64,000 bases of DNA, taken from the NCBI GenBank assembly GCA_023512835.1, contig CM042085.1:28417812-28481811 (forward strand), written 5' to 3'. The DNA is from Taxillus chinensis (lineage: Eukaryota; Streptophyta; Magnoliopsida; Santalales; Loranthaceae). The notes below the pieces were generated by a model that was not told the DNA's origin, did not search any database, and worked only from the letters and a program-made list of their open reading frames with translations. Of this stretch, positions 44,388-57,023 are shown piece by piece; within the stretch, counting starts at the first letter, position 1; each line of letters begins with the position of its first letter. The position numbers were made by a program, and so were the translations under genes.

Positions 44388-45494
44388 TGTTAGATCAAGC
44401 CCGAATTTGGATAATGCCGATAAAGCCCTATGTAATTTGATTTGAGATCTTTTGTGTTTCTTTGATCATTGCATAAGATATGTTATTAATCCAGAGATAC
44501 ACTCGAGAGAGCAAAGCTAAGGACAGGATACATAATCCTGATCCGGACAAGAGTGAGTGTCGTCAAACACTTGGTAAATAACCAAGTCACCAATACATAC
44601 GGAATAAGGAACATTCATGCGGACTAAGAACTTAAAAGCTACGGATTACGGAATCTGCTCTTAATATCTCAAACGGACTAAGTCAAACTGATGCGGAGTA
44701 AGAATCTTGGTCTACAAGATTGCACGAAGTAAAAGAGTCGACACGGAGCTAAAAAGTTAAGTCTTCCACTCAAGTGAACTAAAGTAAAGAAGACACGGAG
44801 TAAGGCATCCGAGTCTTCCATACATACGGAGTAAGGAAGTACTGATGCGGAATAAGGACCCGAGTCTTTATTCGCACGGAGTAAGGAATCCAGACCACTC
44901 ACTCATGTGGAGTAAGGATGTGCTAGTACGGAGTAAGCCATCCGGTCCTTTAAACTCGCACTGAGTAAGAAACTCGTATGGAGTAAGGAACTTACATACG
45001 GAGTAAGGAACTTACATGCAGAGTAAGGAAGCACTGATACGGAATAAGCACTCCAACCTTCTCATTCACACGGAGTAAGGAAGCGCTGACACGGACTAAG
45101 GATTCCAGTACCAAATAGATATGGAGTAAGCAACCACTGACACGGAGTAAGGTTTCGAGCTTCATTAGCAACGGAGTAAGGAAAATTACACCGGACCAAG
45201 AAGATGCTACTTCAACTTACCGCATTTAAAGTTATCAGCTCGTGGTGTCCTGATGTAAGACAAACTCGTTGAGAACCTGAAGAATCTTACACGTGGATCA
45301 CCCAGATATGTGGACACAACTTTAATTATACTTGGAAACTCACAAAGGCACTTATACTCTTCAAACCCAAGATCTTGATCTCCATAAACCACAGCAGTCA
45401 AGGCAGAAAGATTACCGAGGAATAGTTAGTGCTGAACGCATTCTGGAACTACAAGTTCCAAGGTTGTCTTTTAGGAATGTTGTTATAAATATTC
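44388..45494 (+). repeat. LTR of the SIRE-type element, truncated
   Basis: Starts TGTTAGATCAAGCCC directly after a purine tract (TTGGGGGAGAT, about 44377-44387). It is cut at 45494 by copy X. From about 44580 to 45190 it is filled with a degenerate short repeat around CGGAGTAAGGA. Confidence 0.75.
44580..45190 (+). repeat. Degenerate CGGAGTAAGGA repeat array
   Basis: Around twenty variants of ACGGAGTAAGGAA occur at irregular spacing of roughly 20-45 bases, separated by unique words. All are in the same orientation. The array lies in the upstream half of the LTR, where U3 enhancers would be. Confidence 0.8.
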
Positions 45495-47198
45495 TGTCAC
45501 GCCCCGGTTTTCCAACCTGAGGAGACTGGAACGTGACCCTCCCTTTATCCGGGTTTGGATAAAGGGGTAGAATACAACACACACTTCACATTTTATTTTC
45601 AGAAACCAAAATCACATAATTATTAAATTCAAACCACATGCCTTTATTATATTTCAAACTTCATTACAATATCTCCCCACTGGGGTTACAATGCCTCAAC
45701 TGAATTACATAACGCAAATAATATAAAACAAAGCCACAAAACAGAACTCTTCCACCTTGGTGTTCCCACCTAACGCCTGTAGGTCCCTGCAAGAAAACAC
45801 ACCATAGTAGGAGGGGTGAGCATCCACAGCTCAGTAGGGATCAAGTCTCCCCAACCCATCCCATGCTCCTAGCATCTACATGCCATGTGTACAAGTGCAG
45901 TGTCGTGTTACAATGATTTCCACAGACAATGACAAATCACACCAGTAGTTACAACTCTCCACCACACAAACCACAAGTGATTTAACCGCCTATTCAGGCC
46001 AATGATTTAACCGCCTCTCAGGCAAAGTAGTTTAACCGCCTCTTCAGGCCACTGGTTTAACCGCCTCTCAGGCAAAGTAGTTTAACCGCCTCTTCAGGCA
46101 AAGTAGTTTAACCGCCTCTTCATGCCAGATACCACAGTCATGCACACAACATACACCACCGTCACTCAAGCATAAAACCAAACACTTGGTGTGCACCTGT
46201 TCACAAGTGCACAAACCCAGCCATTCAGGCCATAGAACCAACACCCAGCATGCATACATACACCAAATCACAAGTCCAGCCACACAGACATTTTATCAAA
46301 CATGTGCTAGGCATATACACACATCAATATACACTCGGGCATTACATCGAACATGTAACATGCACCAACCACCCCACAACAGAAATCACACCAAAATGCC
46401 ATTGAAGGCCAACATTCATATAGGAGGTCACACCTATATGAATTTACATATAAATAGTATAACAATAACAACAAAATCTCTATAAATTCTCTACACAGGG
46501 CCTAACCCCATAACAGATCGGGTGAGATAGAACCCCTACCTTGGAAACGTCCTCCTTGCTCCCGCTAGACGCCGTCTTCCCCACGCATGACGCTTCGGCA
46601 GCAACCAGTAGCTCTCTCCTTCCCTCTCTCTAGCTCTCTCTCTCTCTCTACGACGGCTGCAGTGGCTAAAGAGAACCCTAAACCTAAAACAGGGAGTCTT
46701 CACCTCTTTATATAGACAACCCAAACCCCAAAACGACATAGTTTTGATTAAATGAATCCCAAAGATCAAAACGACGTAGTTTTGATGACGACTACAACCT
46801 TTTTGCAACCACACAGGGCAAAGCACTCCTAATTTCACCATGGTCCTTTAGCAAAAGAGGATCGAACAACAAAATAATGATAATGGAGGCTGCACGTGAG
46901 AAAGCATTCTCACGTGCATTCTCACGGGCACCTCCAAATGCTCTATAATTTCACCACAGGACTTGGAACAACATCAGGAAGGCTCCCATGCAAAAATCTC
47001 CCTGCACGTGAAAAGCATTCTCACGTTCATTCTCACGTGCACTCCCTATAGGGCTCAAACTTTGCCTCTTGCTTGCTCATCAACATACAAGATGATTAAG
47101 CCAAAGTGTGTGGAAAGAAAACTCCCTAAAACCCAACAATTTCCACCTAAAAAGGCAAAACGACTAACTCCTCACATCCCAAAATACGGGTCATTACA
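45495..47198 (-). repeat. 3' LTR of copy X
   Basis: TGTCACGCCCC to ACGGGTCATTACA. It carries a perfect U5 hairpin (45541-45566), a repeat array at about 45975-46130, the intronic hairpin 46414-46443, two ACGT palindromes near 46735-46785 and a perfect G-box inverted repeat at 46891-46918. Its U3 differs from that of A although the rest is alike. Confidence 0.9.
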
Positions 47199-47989
47199 TT
47201 CTCTCCCCCTTAAGACTTTTTGTCCTCGAAAAGAAACAACATGCAAGGGAAACCACACAGGAAGCCACAACACCCAAATGGGTCATACACCACACACATC
47301 GCACGTTGTACACAATAGCACATAACACGAGTGCCACCACAGTCCACAACCACATGTATCACAGTCCATGGAAACACATCCACATGTCACAAGTACCCAT
47401 CACAAACACATTTCATTAACACATTCAATACAAATAAAAGTCAAAAGTCGAAAGGAAATAGAAATACACCAGCCAACAGCCACCCCTCCACACTTAAGAG
47501 TGTTCATCCTCGAACAACTCTGGGTGTTGCTCACACATCATGGATTCGCGTTCCCATATTTCCTCCATAGGACGTGTCGTCCTCGAAAAGACAATACACT
47601 TTCCATAATGCACATGCTGATGCACATCGCCCACAACCATTCACATACCCGCGACTGAAGATATCCCACAATAACACACATGAAGGCACGTACCCACACC
47701 CAATACAACACAAAGATGATAGGGAAACACATATTCTAAACGCACAAACAACCCTTATTCTCCTCACCTAACACATGTCACAAGTATTCACATGTCGCAA
47801 CGGTGTACGACATATACGCCCATCCCCAACACGTACGTTTAACAAATCACATAGGTCACAGACCAACTCACATCATAAACACCACTATAAGGAACAACTC
47901 ACAAACAAAACACTACTACACATTTATCGTTCCACTGCCCATTCGCCAACACCATAAAAACTCATCCGCAGGGAGTTTCTGTCACGCCC
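47199..47989 (-). other. Internal region of copy X, left part
   Basis: Begins with the purine tract (minus strand CTTAAGGGGGAGAGAA, 47199-47214), then the 3' untranslated block shared with E, a short remnant of the integrase end near 47500-47590, and non-coding DNA shared with A. It ends at GTTTC, the target duplicated by B. Confidence 0.8.
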
Positions 47990-48163
47990 CAAATTTCCTT
48001 CTCCCTGGAAATGGGTAATGACTGCCCATGCCCGCACCCGAAGGGTCAAGGGTTCGGTGTAAACACCCAAGTGAGGACACCTACCGCGGGTGCTGTCCTA
48101 TCCCTGTAACACAAGTCAACATGCCAAGGGGCACTTACCTATTTCCATGCCAAGCACACCACC

Positions 48164-48164
<1 letters not shown>

Positions 48165-48231
<67 letters not shown>
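48165..48231. repeat. TA microsatellite
   Basis: Long pure TA run in the B 3' LTR. The 5' LTR equivalent (about 57719-57751) is half as long. Confidence 0.95.
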
Positions 48232-48234
<3 letters not shown>

Positions 48235-48445
48235 TATTCACAACACAATACATCAATTACATTGCTTAGAGGCTTCCAGCCCTTTTACAACCCACTAGGG
48301 AACAAGCTCCCAATAATAAAACCAGGGTACACAGTTTAAGCAAACAGAATATCAAATACAACGAAATAACCAAATGTATATATATAAGGCCATATAGCCT
48401 CGGCGGCCTACCAACTCGCCTCTTCCGCTTATCGCTCGCTAAGTC

Positions 48446-49715
48446 CTGCAAAGAACAGTTCATAGGAGGGGTGAGCACACCATAGCTCGCAGGGATCAAG
48501 TCTCCCCAATCCCGTCCCACTCTAAAACTAGGCATGTCAAGTGGATGCATGTGCTCATGTAGTGTCTAAGGCTAAAACAATAATCATCACCCAAGTAATA
48601 CGCCTCATACCTCTGCCCGCACGGGAGGGCGAGAACACCCCGCCACCACGGCGACGTGACATGCCACACCAGGCAAATGTGAATCTCATCTCAAGGGGTA
48701 CGAGATAATGATCGTCCCATACTCACTCAATTCCCCGCGTTTCGGGGTTCTTATCTCAACTCCCCGCATTTCGGGGTCCTCAGCATACACATTTCAACAT
48801 ATACAACTCAATAAACATAACCCAACAAACACAAGTACAAACATGCAACTTATTTAGCATACAAAAACTCAACTCAGAATGTAAAACAACAGATAGTCTC
48901 AGAACAATCAAATCATTACATATAACATCACCTAACTCCTCATGGTCCCTAAAGTCCACACATTTCTCACACTCATAGTCTGGATCATAAACAACCTTTC
49001 AGAGGAAGCTTATCCACCTCAAGGGGAGCCCAAAACAAGCTGCACGTGACAACCTATTGTCACGTTCAGGGGCAAATTAACTCCAAACATCATTTTAACC
49101 ATCCTAGAAGGCTCAGGGATGATTTTTAGCCAAAAGCAAGGTTGCACGTGAAAAGGCCATTTTCACGTGCAGAGGTATTTCAACTCATATGCCTCTAAGG
49201 AAGCTCCACCTAAAATTTGGGGCTATTTGGAGCAAGAATGAATCTGCAAGTGAAAAAGGCTTTCTCACGTGCAGGTTCCAAAACCTTCCTTTTGTCATTC
49301 TAATCATTTTTTCCTAAAGAACCAACCCCAAATTCGTCTTAGTTTAGAAGTTATTGAGGTTCTAAGCCCATAAACCGGGTCTAAAACCAACTTTGGCCTC
49401 ACTCTCATATGATTTCCCAATACCAAAGGCCTTAGCCAAGCCAAATACAGGGTTTTTCATCTAAATAGTTTCAAGACAATGGGTATACAAATGACCCCTA
49501 ACCCAAAAGTATAATTAATCTCTCACAGAGATTCAGAAATTTAGAAAAACTCAGACAAAAACCCCAAATCATCCATAGGCTCAAGGTAGAAATTAGAAAC
49601 TCAATATATATATATATAAAAGGTCCCTTCTCAACATCCCAGATCATCACATAAATTTTATTCTAGAAATCTGTAAGAGAGAGACGGCAATTAGAGAAAA
49701 ACTTGAAATCCCTAC
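48446..49715 (-). other. Candidate intron inside 3' LTR of B
   Basis: On the minus strand the donor is TTGAG|GTAGGGA and the acceptor GTTCTTTGCAG|GAC, preceded by GCTCACCCCTCC as in the other LTRs. Although the B LTR is diverged elsewhere, both ends match. Confidence 0.5.
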
Positions 49716-49857
49716 CTCAAGTGTTGCAGAAAAGAATAAGGGAAAAGAATGGAGCGATCCGTATCCCTGCTGCCCCAACGCCTCCGGCCTCCCGTCGTCT
49801 GTAGGAAATCTTTGATCGTCAGAAACCCCTCCACTCTGGATCGTCTCCCTCTGGATC

Positions 49858-49890
<33 letters not shown>

Positions 49891-50299
49891 GCGTGTATGT
49901 GTGTGACGGCTGCAGGGAAGGTAGGGTTTGGTCCCCTTTTCTTTTCTCCTATTTTATTTCTTTTTATTTTGTTTTTAATAGAAGCCCAAGACCAAATGCA
50001 GCCCAATGGTTAAGTAAACCCAAGAAGAAAGGCAAAACAGCCCACTCTCTCTCATATTGGGTTTTCCCTTTGAAGGGAGGCCCAAAGCTCAAAATACAAA
50101 CCCAGGTAATTTAAAAGTAAATATAAAATTATTTGTGAAGTCCCGAAAATACCCCTCAGGGCCTCAAATCCCAAATTTAGTCCAAGTACAATCAAAATTC
50201 TCCATTTGACGAGCACATCATTGTGCTGATATTCATTTGTTAAAATAAGGTCTCTAACTCAATGCTGTCTCTAAGGCCCCTTAAACACGGGTCCTTACA

Positions 50300-50463
50300 T
50301 CCTCTCCCCCTTAAAGACTTTTCGTCCTCGAAAAGAAAATGCGGAACTAAAAGAAACAACAACCACAACCAAAGAATAGACCACTAACACAAATGAATAG
50401 ACACATCAAACAACCAGTTGGACAAGTACCTGACTATGTTGATGTTTGCCTTCCTCCCCCCCT
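50300..50463 (-). other. Purine tract and 3' untranslated region of B
   Basis: The minus strand reads CTTTAAGGGGGAGAGGA directly before the LTR, then about 140 non-coding bases before the integrase stop. Confidence 0.85.
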
Positions 50464-51764
50464 TCAAGGTTGTTCGTCCTCGAACAGGTCAGGGTAGTGA
50501 GCACGCATCTCAGCCTCACGTTCCCAAGTCTCTTCCTCCATACCGTGGTGTTTCCACAACACTCGAACCAACGGAATAGTCTTACCTCGCAGCTGCTTCA
50601 CGCGCCTATCCAAAATACGGATTGGTGCCTCAACAATCGTCACGTCCTCCCCAATATCCAGGGTACTCCAATCCAGCACATGTGTGGGATCTGGATGGTA
50701 TTTTCGTAACTGGGATACATGGAAAACATCATGAACTCTGCTCAAACTGGGAGGTAATGCCAACCTATAAGCGACGGGTCCAACTCTACTCAAAATCTCG
50801 AACGGTCCAATGTATCGTGGAGATAACTTGGATCCCTTTCCAAATCGCTTATGCCCTCTCCGTGGAGAAACACGAAGAAACACGTGGTCTCCAACCAAAA
50901 ACTCCAATGGTCTGTGTCGGCGATCCGCATAAGACTTTTGTCTACTCTGGGCCGTAAGAAGGCGCTACCTAATCGATTGGACTTTTGCCGTGGCCTCTTG
51001 GACCAATTGAGGTCCCAACATAGCTGCCTCTCCCACGCCCAACATAAAGGAGATCGGCAAGGTCTGCCATACAATGCTTCAAACGGGGCCATCCCAATAG
51101 AAGCCTAGTAACTATTATTATAGGCAAACTCTACCAAAGGAAGGTGAGAAGCCCATGATCCCCCAAAATCAAGCACACAAGCTCTTAACAGGTCTTCCAA
51201 CGTTTGAATGGTCCTCTCTGACTGACCATCAGTCTCAGGATGGCAAGCAGTACTCAAATTAAGTCGCGTCCCCAATGCCTCTTGCAAACTATTCCAAAAC
51301 CGAGAAGTGAATCGTGCATCTCTATCTGAAACGATAGACAAAGGCACTCCATGCAATCGCACAATCTCGTCAACATACAGCTGGCTCAATGTTCCAATGG
51401 AGTCTCGCTCCCGAACAGCCAAGAAATGGGCCGATTTAGTCAATCGGTCTACAATGACCCAAATCATATCCTTCCTCCCAGAAGTGGTAGGAAGTCCTAT
51501 CACAAAATCCATGGTAATATGTTCCCACTTCCACTCAGCCACAGGCAATGGCTGTAACTGACCAGCAGGTCGTTGGTGCTCTGCCTTTACTTGTTGACAA
51601 GTAAGGCACCTGGAAACAAACTCTGCTATACACCTCTTCAGCCCTGGCCACCAGAACTGTGCTCGCACGGCATGATACATCTTAGTTCCTCCTGGATGCA
51701 CAGCCAAACGGGAATGATGAAATTCCCTCATCACATCCTCGCGTAAGGAGGACGGTACTATCAA
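50464..51764 (-). pseudogene. pol: pol integrase with chromodomain-like tail, element B
   Basis: From 51764 leftward an open frame carries [11 protein letters not shown] and [11 protein letters not shown] (zinc-binding), [10 protein letters not shown] (first Asp), [15 protein letters not shown] (second Asp) and [15 protein letters not shown] (catalytic Glu), so all DDE residues are present. A TAG at 51105-51107 follows EFAYNNSY. After it come frame changes, then the intact end: RVSPRRGHKRFGKGSK, HVSQLRKYHPDPTHVLDW and the tail LRGKTIPLVRVLWKHHGMEE, closing at FEDEQP. Integrase inserts the DNA copy; such tails are linked to chromatin targeting in chromoviruses. The solo LTR cuts it from RNase H. 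Confidence 0.92.
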
Positions 51765-53520
51765 TGTAAGGACCCGTACCTTGAGGTAGTCGGTTTTGCC
51801 TCCTGAGTAGAGTTTTTCTAGATTTTGACCTAGTAAATGGACTCCAATGAATTCACGTGCAAAAGGAAAGATGCTTAGAATGATGTCCTCTATCTACCAC
51901 GAAGTTTCAGGCCAAATGGACATGTATGTGAGGTGCACGTGATATGGGTCCAATTCACGTGCAAGTGTGGTTGTCTTCTAAATGATGCAAGGAGGCTAGG
52001 GGTGAAGTTTGAGAGCATTTGGAGTGCATATGGAGTTGCACGTGAATTGGGGAATTCACGTGCAAATTGGCGTGCGGGCATATTTTTGCATGGTTCCCTT
52101 GGTTTTGTCATTCTAATGAACTTTCTCCAAAGGACCATGTTGAAATTCGAGTATTTTGGCCTATATGGGTGCGGAAAGGTGCTAACTTGTGTGATCAAAA
52201 CTACGCCGTTTTGATGTTGGGATTCACTTAATCAAAACTACGTCGTTTTGATGTTGTGTTGTCTTTATAAAGAGGAGAAGCTCTCTGTTTTAGGTTTAGG
52301 GTTCTCTTCACTGCTGCGGCCGTCGTAGAGAGAGAGAGCTAGAGAGAGAGAAGGAAGGGGAGTTGCTTGGGTTCTTGCCAGGAGCATCTTGCGTGGGGAG
52401 GACGGTGTTTAGCGCAGGAGCAAGGAAGATCTGTTTTAAGGTAGGGATTCTGTTCTTCCTAAGTCCTCCTCTGTCCTAGGGTCCTAGGGCAGAATATGAG
52501 TTATATCTGTTATATTATTTATATGTAAATTCATATAGGTGTGACCTCCTATATGAATGTTGGCCTTTAATGGCGATTTTGGTGTTTCTGGTGCTTTGTG
52601 TGATGTATGAAAAGTGTTTGATAAAATGCCTGTGTGACATGCCTGCTACATGTTTGATGAAATGCCTGTGTGAACTTAGCGTGTGTGTATGCCCATTATG
52701 TGTTTGGTATTATGTCCGGGTGACTGGACTTGTGGTTTAGTGTATGTATGTATGCTTGGATGTTTGCTCTATGGCCTGAATGGATGGGTTTGTGCGCTTG
52801 TGAACGGGTGCACACCAAGTGTTTGGTTGTATGCTTGAGTGGCCATGGTGTGTGGTGTGCTTGATGTGGTATCGCGGGCCTGAAGAGGCGGTTAAACAAC
52901 TTTGCCTGAGAGGCGGTTAAACCAGGGCCCGAAGAGGCGGTTAAATCACTTGGCCTGAAGAGGCGGTTAAATCACTTGGCCTGAAGAGGCGGTTAAATCA
53001 CTTGTGGATAAAGTGTTAGCCTGTGGCGATGGGAAGGTTGTAATTGATGTGGTTTTTATTATGTTTGTTGAAATTATTGTAACACAACACCGCACTTGTA
53101 CACATGGCATGTAGATGCTAGGAACATGGGATGGGTTGGGGAGACTTGATCCTCTACCGAGCTGTGGTTGCTCACCCCTCCTACTTGTGTTTGCTTCTTT
53201 TCCAGGGGACTTACGGGCGTTAGGTGGATACACCAAGGTGGAAGACCCTCTCCACTTTATTGTTCATTTCGGTAATGTACTTTTATGATTTATGTAACCC
53301 CAAGGAGGGGAATGTACTAAGGGATTGAACCGTAATCAGGGACTTGGTTGTTTTGTGAACCTTTGATGTTTTGGAATTAAATAAAGATGTGGCTTATTTG
53401 ATTTATTGCAATTGTTAGACTTGCTTGTGTGGCATCCGAGAATCCAACCCCATTGCCCTCCGTGTGGGTGAGTGGGGAGTCACGTACCGGTTTCCTCGGG
53501 TTGGAAATCCGGGCGTGACA
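51765..53520 (+). repeat. Chimeric solo LTR inside pol of B
   Basis: TGTAAGGACCC to CCGGGCGTGACA, with ATCAA duplicated at 51760-51764 and 53521-53525 and no internal region. The left part matches the LTR of element C. From about the ACGT palindromes (52196-52245) onward it matches E- and X-type LTRs. It contains a candidate intron 52441-53205, a perfect hairpin 52529-52558 and a repeat array 52876-53003. Confidence 0.9.
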
Positions 53521-54290
53521 ATCAAGCACCCCTGAAATCTCAGCTCATGCTCAGTTCCTTTTGTCCATTCCTCAGATAGTTCACCGGCCTCTATCTGGGC
53601 CCGGATCACTTCACAGTCTACGTCCCCCAACTGTTCCTCATAGACACGATGGTATAACTCAGGCATTACAACAATAGAACATAGGACTGCTTCCCCACTG
53701 CTAAAATCAGGCTGTACCTGCAGCATTGCTAACTGTTCCATCATTTTCCATTCTCTCATGGAAACCTCAGCCTTTCCCTTCCTACTCAGTGCATCTGCAA
53801 CTACATTCCCCTTCCCAGGTGTGTAGGAGAGTGTAAAGTCAAACATTTGCAAGTACTCCACCCATCTCCTCTGTCGCAAATTCAGATCCCTCTGGGTGAA
53901 AATGTATCGTAGGCTTTTGTGGTCGGTGTATACCACAAATTTCTCCCCCAGGCAGGTAATGTTGCCACGACTTCAAGGCAAAGATAACTGCTGCTAATTC
54001 CAGATCATGCGTTGGGTAATTCTACTCATGGGGCTTAAGCTGTCGTGAGCCATAAGCTATGACTTTGTGTTCCTGCATCAGAACACACCCCAACCCAACT
54101 CGGGATGCATCACAATACACCTCGTAAGGCACTCCATCCCGTGGTAGACTCAAAACTGGTGCAGTAGTCAAACGAGTCTTCAATTCCTCAAAAGCTCGCT
54201 GACACTTGTCCGTCCACTCGAATTTAACTCCTTTTCGTGTCAGGGCTGTCATCGGTGCTGCTAACCAAGAGAACCCTTCCACGAAACGCC
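53521..54290 (-). pseudogene. pol: pol RNase H domain, element B
   Basis: [19 protein letters not shown] is followed by [18 protein letters not shown], then a TAG after LKPHE (near 54022) where a Gln codon is expected before [10 protein letters not shown] frame change near 53950 leads to the frame starting at 53936 with [40 protein letters not shown] and LGDVDCEVIRAQIEAGEL. It ends at the solo LTR. Three lesions in all. Confidence 0.88.
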
Positions 54291-55322
54291 TGTAATATCC
54301 TGCCCGGGGCCCAAGAAGCTACGGATCTCAAAAACATTCGTGGGCCTTTTCCAAGATGATACAGACTCAATCTTGGTTGGGTCCACTCTAACTCCCTCGA
54401 CAGATACCACATGCCCAAGGAAATGCACCTCTTGCATCCAGAAGTTACACTTGCTGAATTTAGCATACAACTGGTGGTCTCGGAGCGTCTGTAACACCAC
54501 AGTCAAATGCTCCTCATGCTCCTCTCGGGTCCTTGAGTATACAAGGATATCATCAATAAATACCACCACAAAGGAATCTAGGTACGGGGCAAATACCTGA
54601 TTCATCAGGTGCATGAACATTGCCGGTGCGTTCGTGAGCCCGAAAGGCATCACTAACCACTCATAGTGCCCATATCTACACCTGAAAGCAGTCTTAGGAA
54701 TATCCTCGCTCCTGACCCTCACCTGATGATACCCAGAACGCAAATCAATATTTGAAAACCACTGTGCCCCACTCAGCTGGTCAAACAGATCATCAATCCT
54801 CGGCAAAGGGTATTTGTTCTTTACCGTCACTTGGTTCAGCTTTCGATAATCAATGCAGAGTCGTAGTGAACCGTCTGCCTTTTTAGCAAACAAGACTGGT
54901 GCACCCCAAGGTGATGCACTTGGGCGAATGAAACTTTTATCTCCCAACTCCTTTATTTGCTTTTGAAGCTCCCTCAACTCGACAGGTCCCATCCGGTATG
55001 CCACTTGTGAGATAGGTCCCACTCCTGGCAATAACTCGATTGTGAACTCAACACTCCTGTGTGGAGGCAACTCCAGTAACTCCCCAGGAAACACATCCTG
55101 AAAATTCTCAACAACAACTGGCCACGCTCGTTTTTCAATATTACCTTCCTCCTCAAAAGTAAGTGTAGCAAGCCTATGGGTAACACTACCCCATAGCCCT
55201 CTCGTCAGTCCAGCCCTCCCGGCATTCTCATCCCATTCCCCCACTAGGGTACAGAGTAACCCTGTGGGTGAAATAAATGACACCCGCCGTCTATGGCGAT
55301 CAATCTTAGCCTGGAAGGCCAT
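54261..55322 (-). CDS. pol: pol reverse transcriptase, element B (353-codon open frame)
   Basis: The longest clean coding stretch among these elements outside the E integrase. On the minus strand it starts [16 protein letters not shown], which is inside the polyprotein; this ATG is only the frame limit. It runs through [73 protein letters not shown] and [15 protein letters not shown], with catalytic FIDD at 54549-54560. The connection motif [13 protein letters not shown] is at the end, just before a frame change. All fingers and palm motifs of a Ty3/gypsy reverse transcriptase are present. Separation from protease by a frame break near 55322 means no full polyprotein. Confidence 0.92.
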   Translation of the reverse strand: MAFQAKIDRHRRRVSFISPTGLLCTLVGEWDENAGRAGLTRGLWGSVTHRLATLTFEEEGNIEKRAWPVVVENFQDVFPGELLELPPHRSVEFTIELLPGVGPISQVAYRMGPVELRELQKQIKELGDKSFIRPSASPWGAPVLFAKKADGSLRLCIDYRKLNQVTVKNKYPLPRIDDLFDQLSGAQWFSNIDLRSGYHQVRVRSEDIPKTAFRCRYGHYEWLVMPFGLTNAPAMFMHLMNQVFAPYLDSFVVVFIDDILVYSRTREEHEEHLTVVLQTLRDHQLYAKFSKCNFWMQEVHFLGHVVSVEGVRVDPTKIESVSSWKRPTNVFEIRSFLGPGQDITGVSWKGSLG

Positions 55323-55700
55323 TAACCACCCATCCCTAAAATCAAATCAAAGGTCCTCATGGGCATCACATACAAATCAAATGTGACCTCAACATCTCCT
55401 ATCGTAAGCATACACTCACGACACACTCGGTTTATTGTCGATGCACCTCCCACAGGTGACTCAACACTCGGGGGGCTTATCTGCCCTCTCACAATCAAGT
55501 CCAAGGCTCTCAACCAAGGACTTAGCAATCAAGGAGCACGAAGCTCCGGTATCAAACAAGACAAGAACTATAGTGCGAGATATCAAAACAGTACCTCGAA
55601 CCACCGAAGGTCCGGCTTCGCCTTCCTCGGAGGATGGCGGCAACTCCTCCCGCTCGGGTGGTGCTGAAGTGAGCGCGAATACTCTGCCATGGCTTGCCCT
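55323..55700 (-). pseudogene. pol: pol protease domain, element B
   Basis: SVVRGTVLISRTIVLVLFDTGASCSLI has its catalytic DTGAS at 55539-55553. A frame change near 55480 moves to SVESPVGGASTINRVCRECM and [19 protein letters not shown], which ends at a stop next to the reverse transcriptase frame. Processing protease of the polyprotein. Confidence 0.87.
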
Positions 55701-57023
55701 GCTACTAGCCTCTCCTGTTTGTCCTTTGATCCCTGTTTGATGTCCACTTGGACGACTCTCCTGAACCGCCTTGTGGTTGCTTCTCTCCCTGTGGCCTTGC
55801 ATGTGTGGAACCAGCCTGACTCACCTGCCATGAACGTGCTGGCCTCGGAGTTGGGGCCCGAAAGTGGGTCTCACTCCTCCCACCTGATGCGAATCCACCA
55901 ACTCCCCGGTTGTTCCCCTTACTGAAACATACCGTACTAATGTGTCCGGTCTTCCCACAGCTATGGCACTGCAAGTGCTGCTTGGGACACTCACGTTTCA
56001 TGTGTCCAGTTTGGCCACAACAAGTACACTCACGTGGGAAACCTCCAGCTGAGTTCCCCGGTCCTCCAGAGTAACGGGACTTTGGTGGAGCCATTGGTGA
56101 TTGGCCCTTGTCCCTGGGAAAACTGCTACCTCCAAGCTCAACTCTCGGTCTCTTTGAGTCTCCCTGCTTATCGCGCGTACTCTGTGCTAGCCGCTCCCGA
56201 TGAGCCTGTTTACCCTCCTCCAATCCTCTTTCCACAATCTTAGGCTGTCTCCACGACCTCGGCAAGAGGTCCTCGGCCGCGGCATCTCCGCCCTCTTGCT
56301 TCGGGGCAGGCCTGAGTCCCATGGTAAACTTATGGGCCTTTAGGTCCTCTCTAGAGATTGCCTCAGGGGCAAACCGGCTCGATCCTCGGGACTCACGCTC
56401 ATACTCGGACACGGTGCGTGATCCTTGTTTCAAACCACTAAACTCTTCCCGTTTCGCCACCGCAAGGACTCCGGGAAGTACTCCTCATGGAACAACCGAA
56501 GGAACTCCTCCCATGACAAGGTTTGCATGTCCCGGCTACCTGAAATGCTTGAGCCACCACTCTAAGGCTTCCTCTTCCAACTGCCCGATGCTAACCTCAC
56601 TTTATCCTCCTCCCGGGGTCGAGAAAAGGAGAACACGTGCTCAACTGCCGCAGCCCAATGCTCTGCCGCTAGAGGATCGGCTCCTCCCTTGAACCTCGGT
56701 GGTTGTTCCTTTCGGAACCGGGTCACCACATCTTCCTCCTCCCGTCTCATCGGTATCTCTTGTCTACGTGGAGGCTCTGTCTCACGGGGTGGAGAAGGTA
56801 GCACTGTCTGCTGTGCCATCATCTCCCGCCTAATCTCATCTCGGATCTCTCCCTTGAGATCCTCTCGCATGCCTTGTATATTCTCACTCAAGGCCCTAAC
56901 ATGGGCCATGATCTGCTCCATGGGATCATCGCCCTCCGTTTGCTGCCTTCCCTCTTGTCCGGCACGTGCGAAGACTCATCCTCTGCAGCTGGGGTAGCCC
57001 AGGGTAATTCTCCTAGGAGGCAT
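55701..57023 (-). pseudogene. gag: gag of element B
   Basis: The start MPPRRI is at 57023, but the frame soon stops. The matching frame (from 56921) has IMAHVRALSENIQGMREDL, EEEDVVTRFRKEQPPRFKGG and HVFSFSRPREEDKVRL. After a break near 56560-56470 a 251-codon frame has SRFAPEAISREDLKAHKFTM and two complete CCHC knuckles, CTCCGQTGHMKREC (about 55990-56030) and CHSCGKTGHISTVC (about 55928-55970). It is the best Gag in the window, with two or three frame errors. Capsid and RNA-binding protein. Confidence 0.9.

Larger units (their letters stand above)
39287..45494 (+). mobile_element. 3' part of a SIRE/Maximus-type Ty1/copia element
   Basis: Begins inside pol, at the end of reverse transcriptase/RNase H, and continues through a 1.7-kb spacer, a long env-like ORF, a purine tract and an LTR starting TGTTAGATC. 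An extra ORF after pol is the hallmark of the SIRE/Maximus lineage of plant copia elements. The 5' half is absent, removed at the scrambled junction. The LTR is cut by copy X. Confidence 0.8.
47990..50299 (-). repeat. 3' LTR of element B
   Basis: TGTCACGCCCCAAATTTCC to ACACGGGTCCTTACA. It contains a TA microsatellite (about 48165-48231), a candidate intron 48446-49715, a CT run (about 49858-49889) and G-box inverted repeats at 49041-49068 and 49143-49171. It lacks the ACGT palindromes found in the other LTRs. Confidence 0.92.

Noticed and set aside
48028..48339. Open frame with a long Ile-Tyr repeat
   Set aside because: It is the translation of a TA microsatellite in the B LTR; the same applies at 57577-57887.
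49647..50114. Open frames of about 120 codons on both strands with Arg-Glu or Leu-Ser runs
   Set aside because: They are the two strands of the CT/GA run in the B LTR (and again at 59170-59646); no domain is present.
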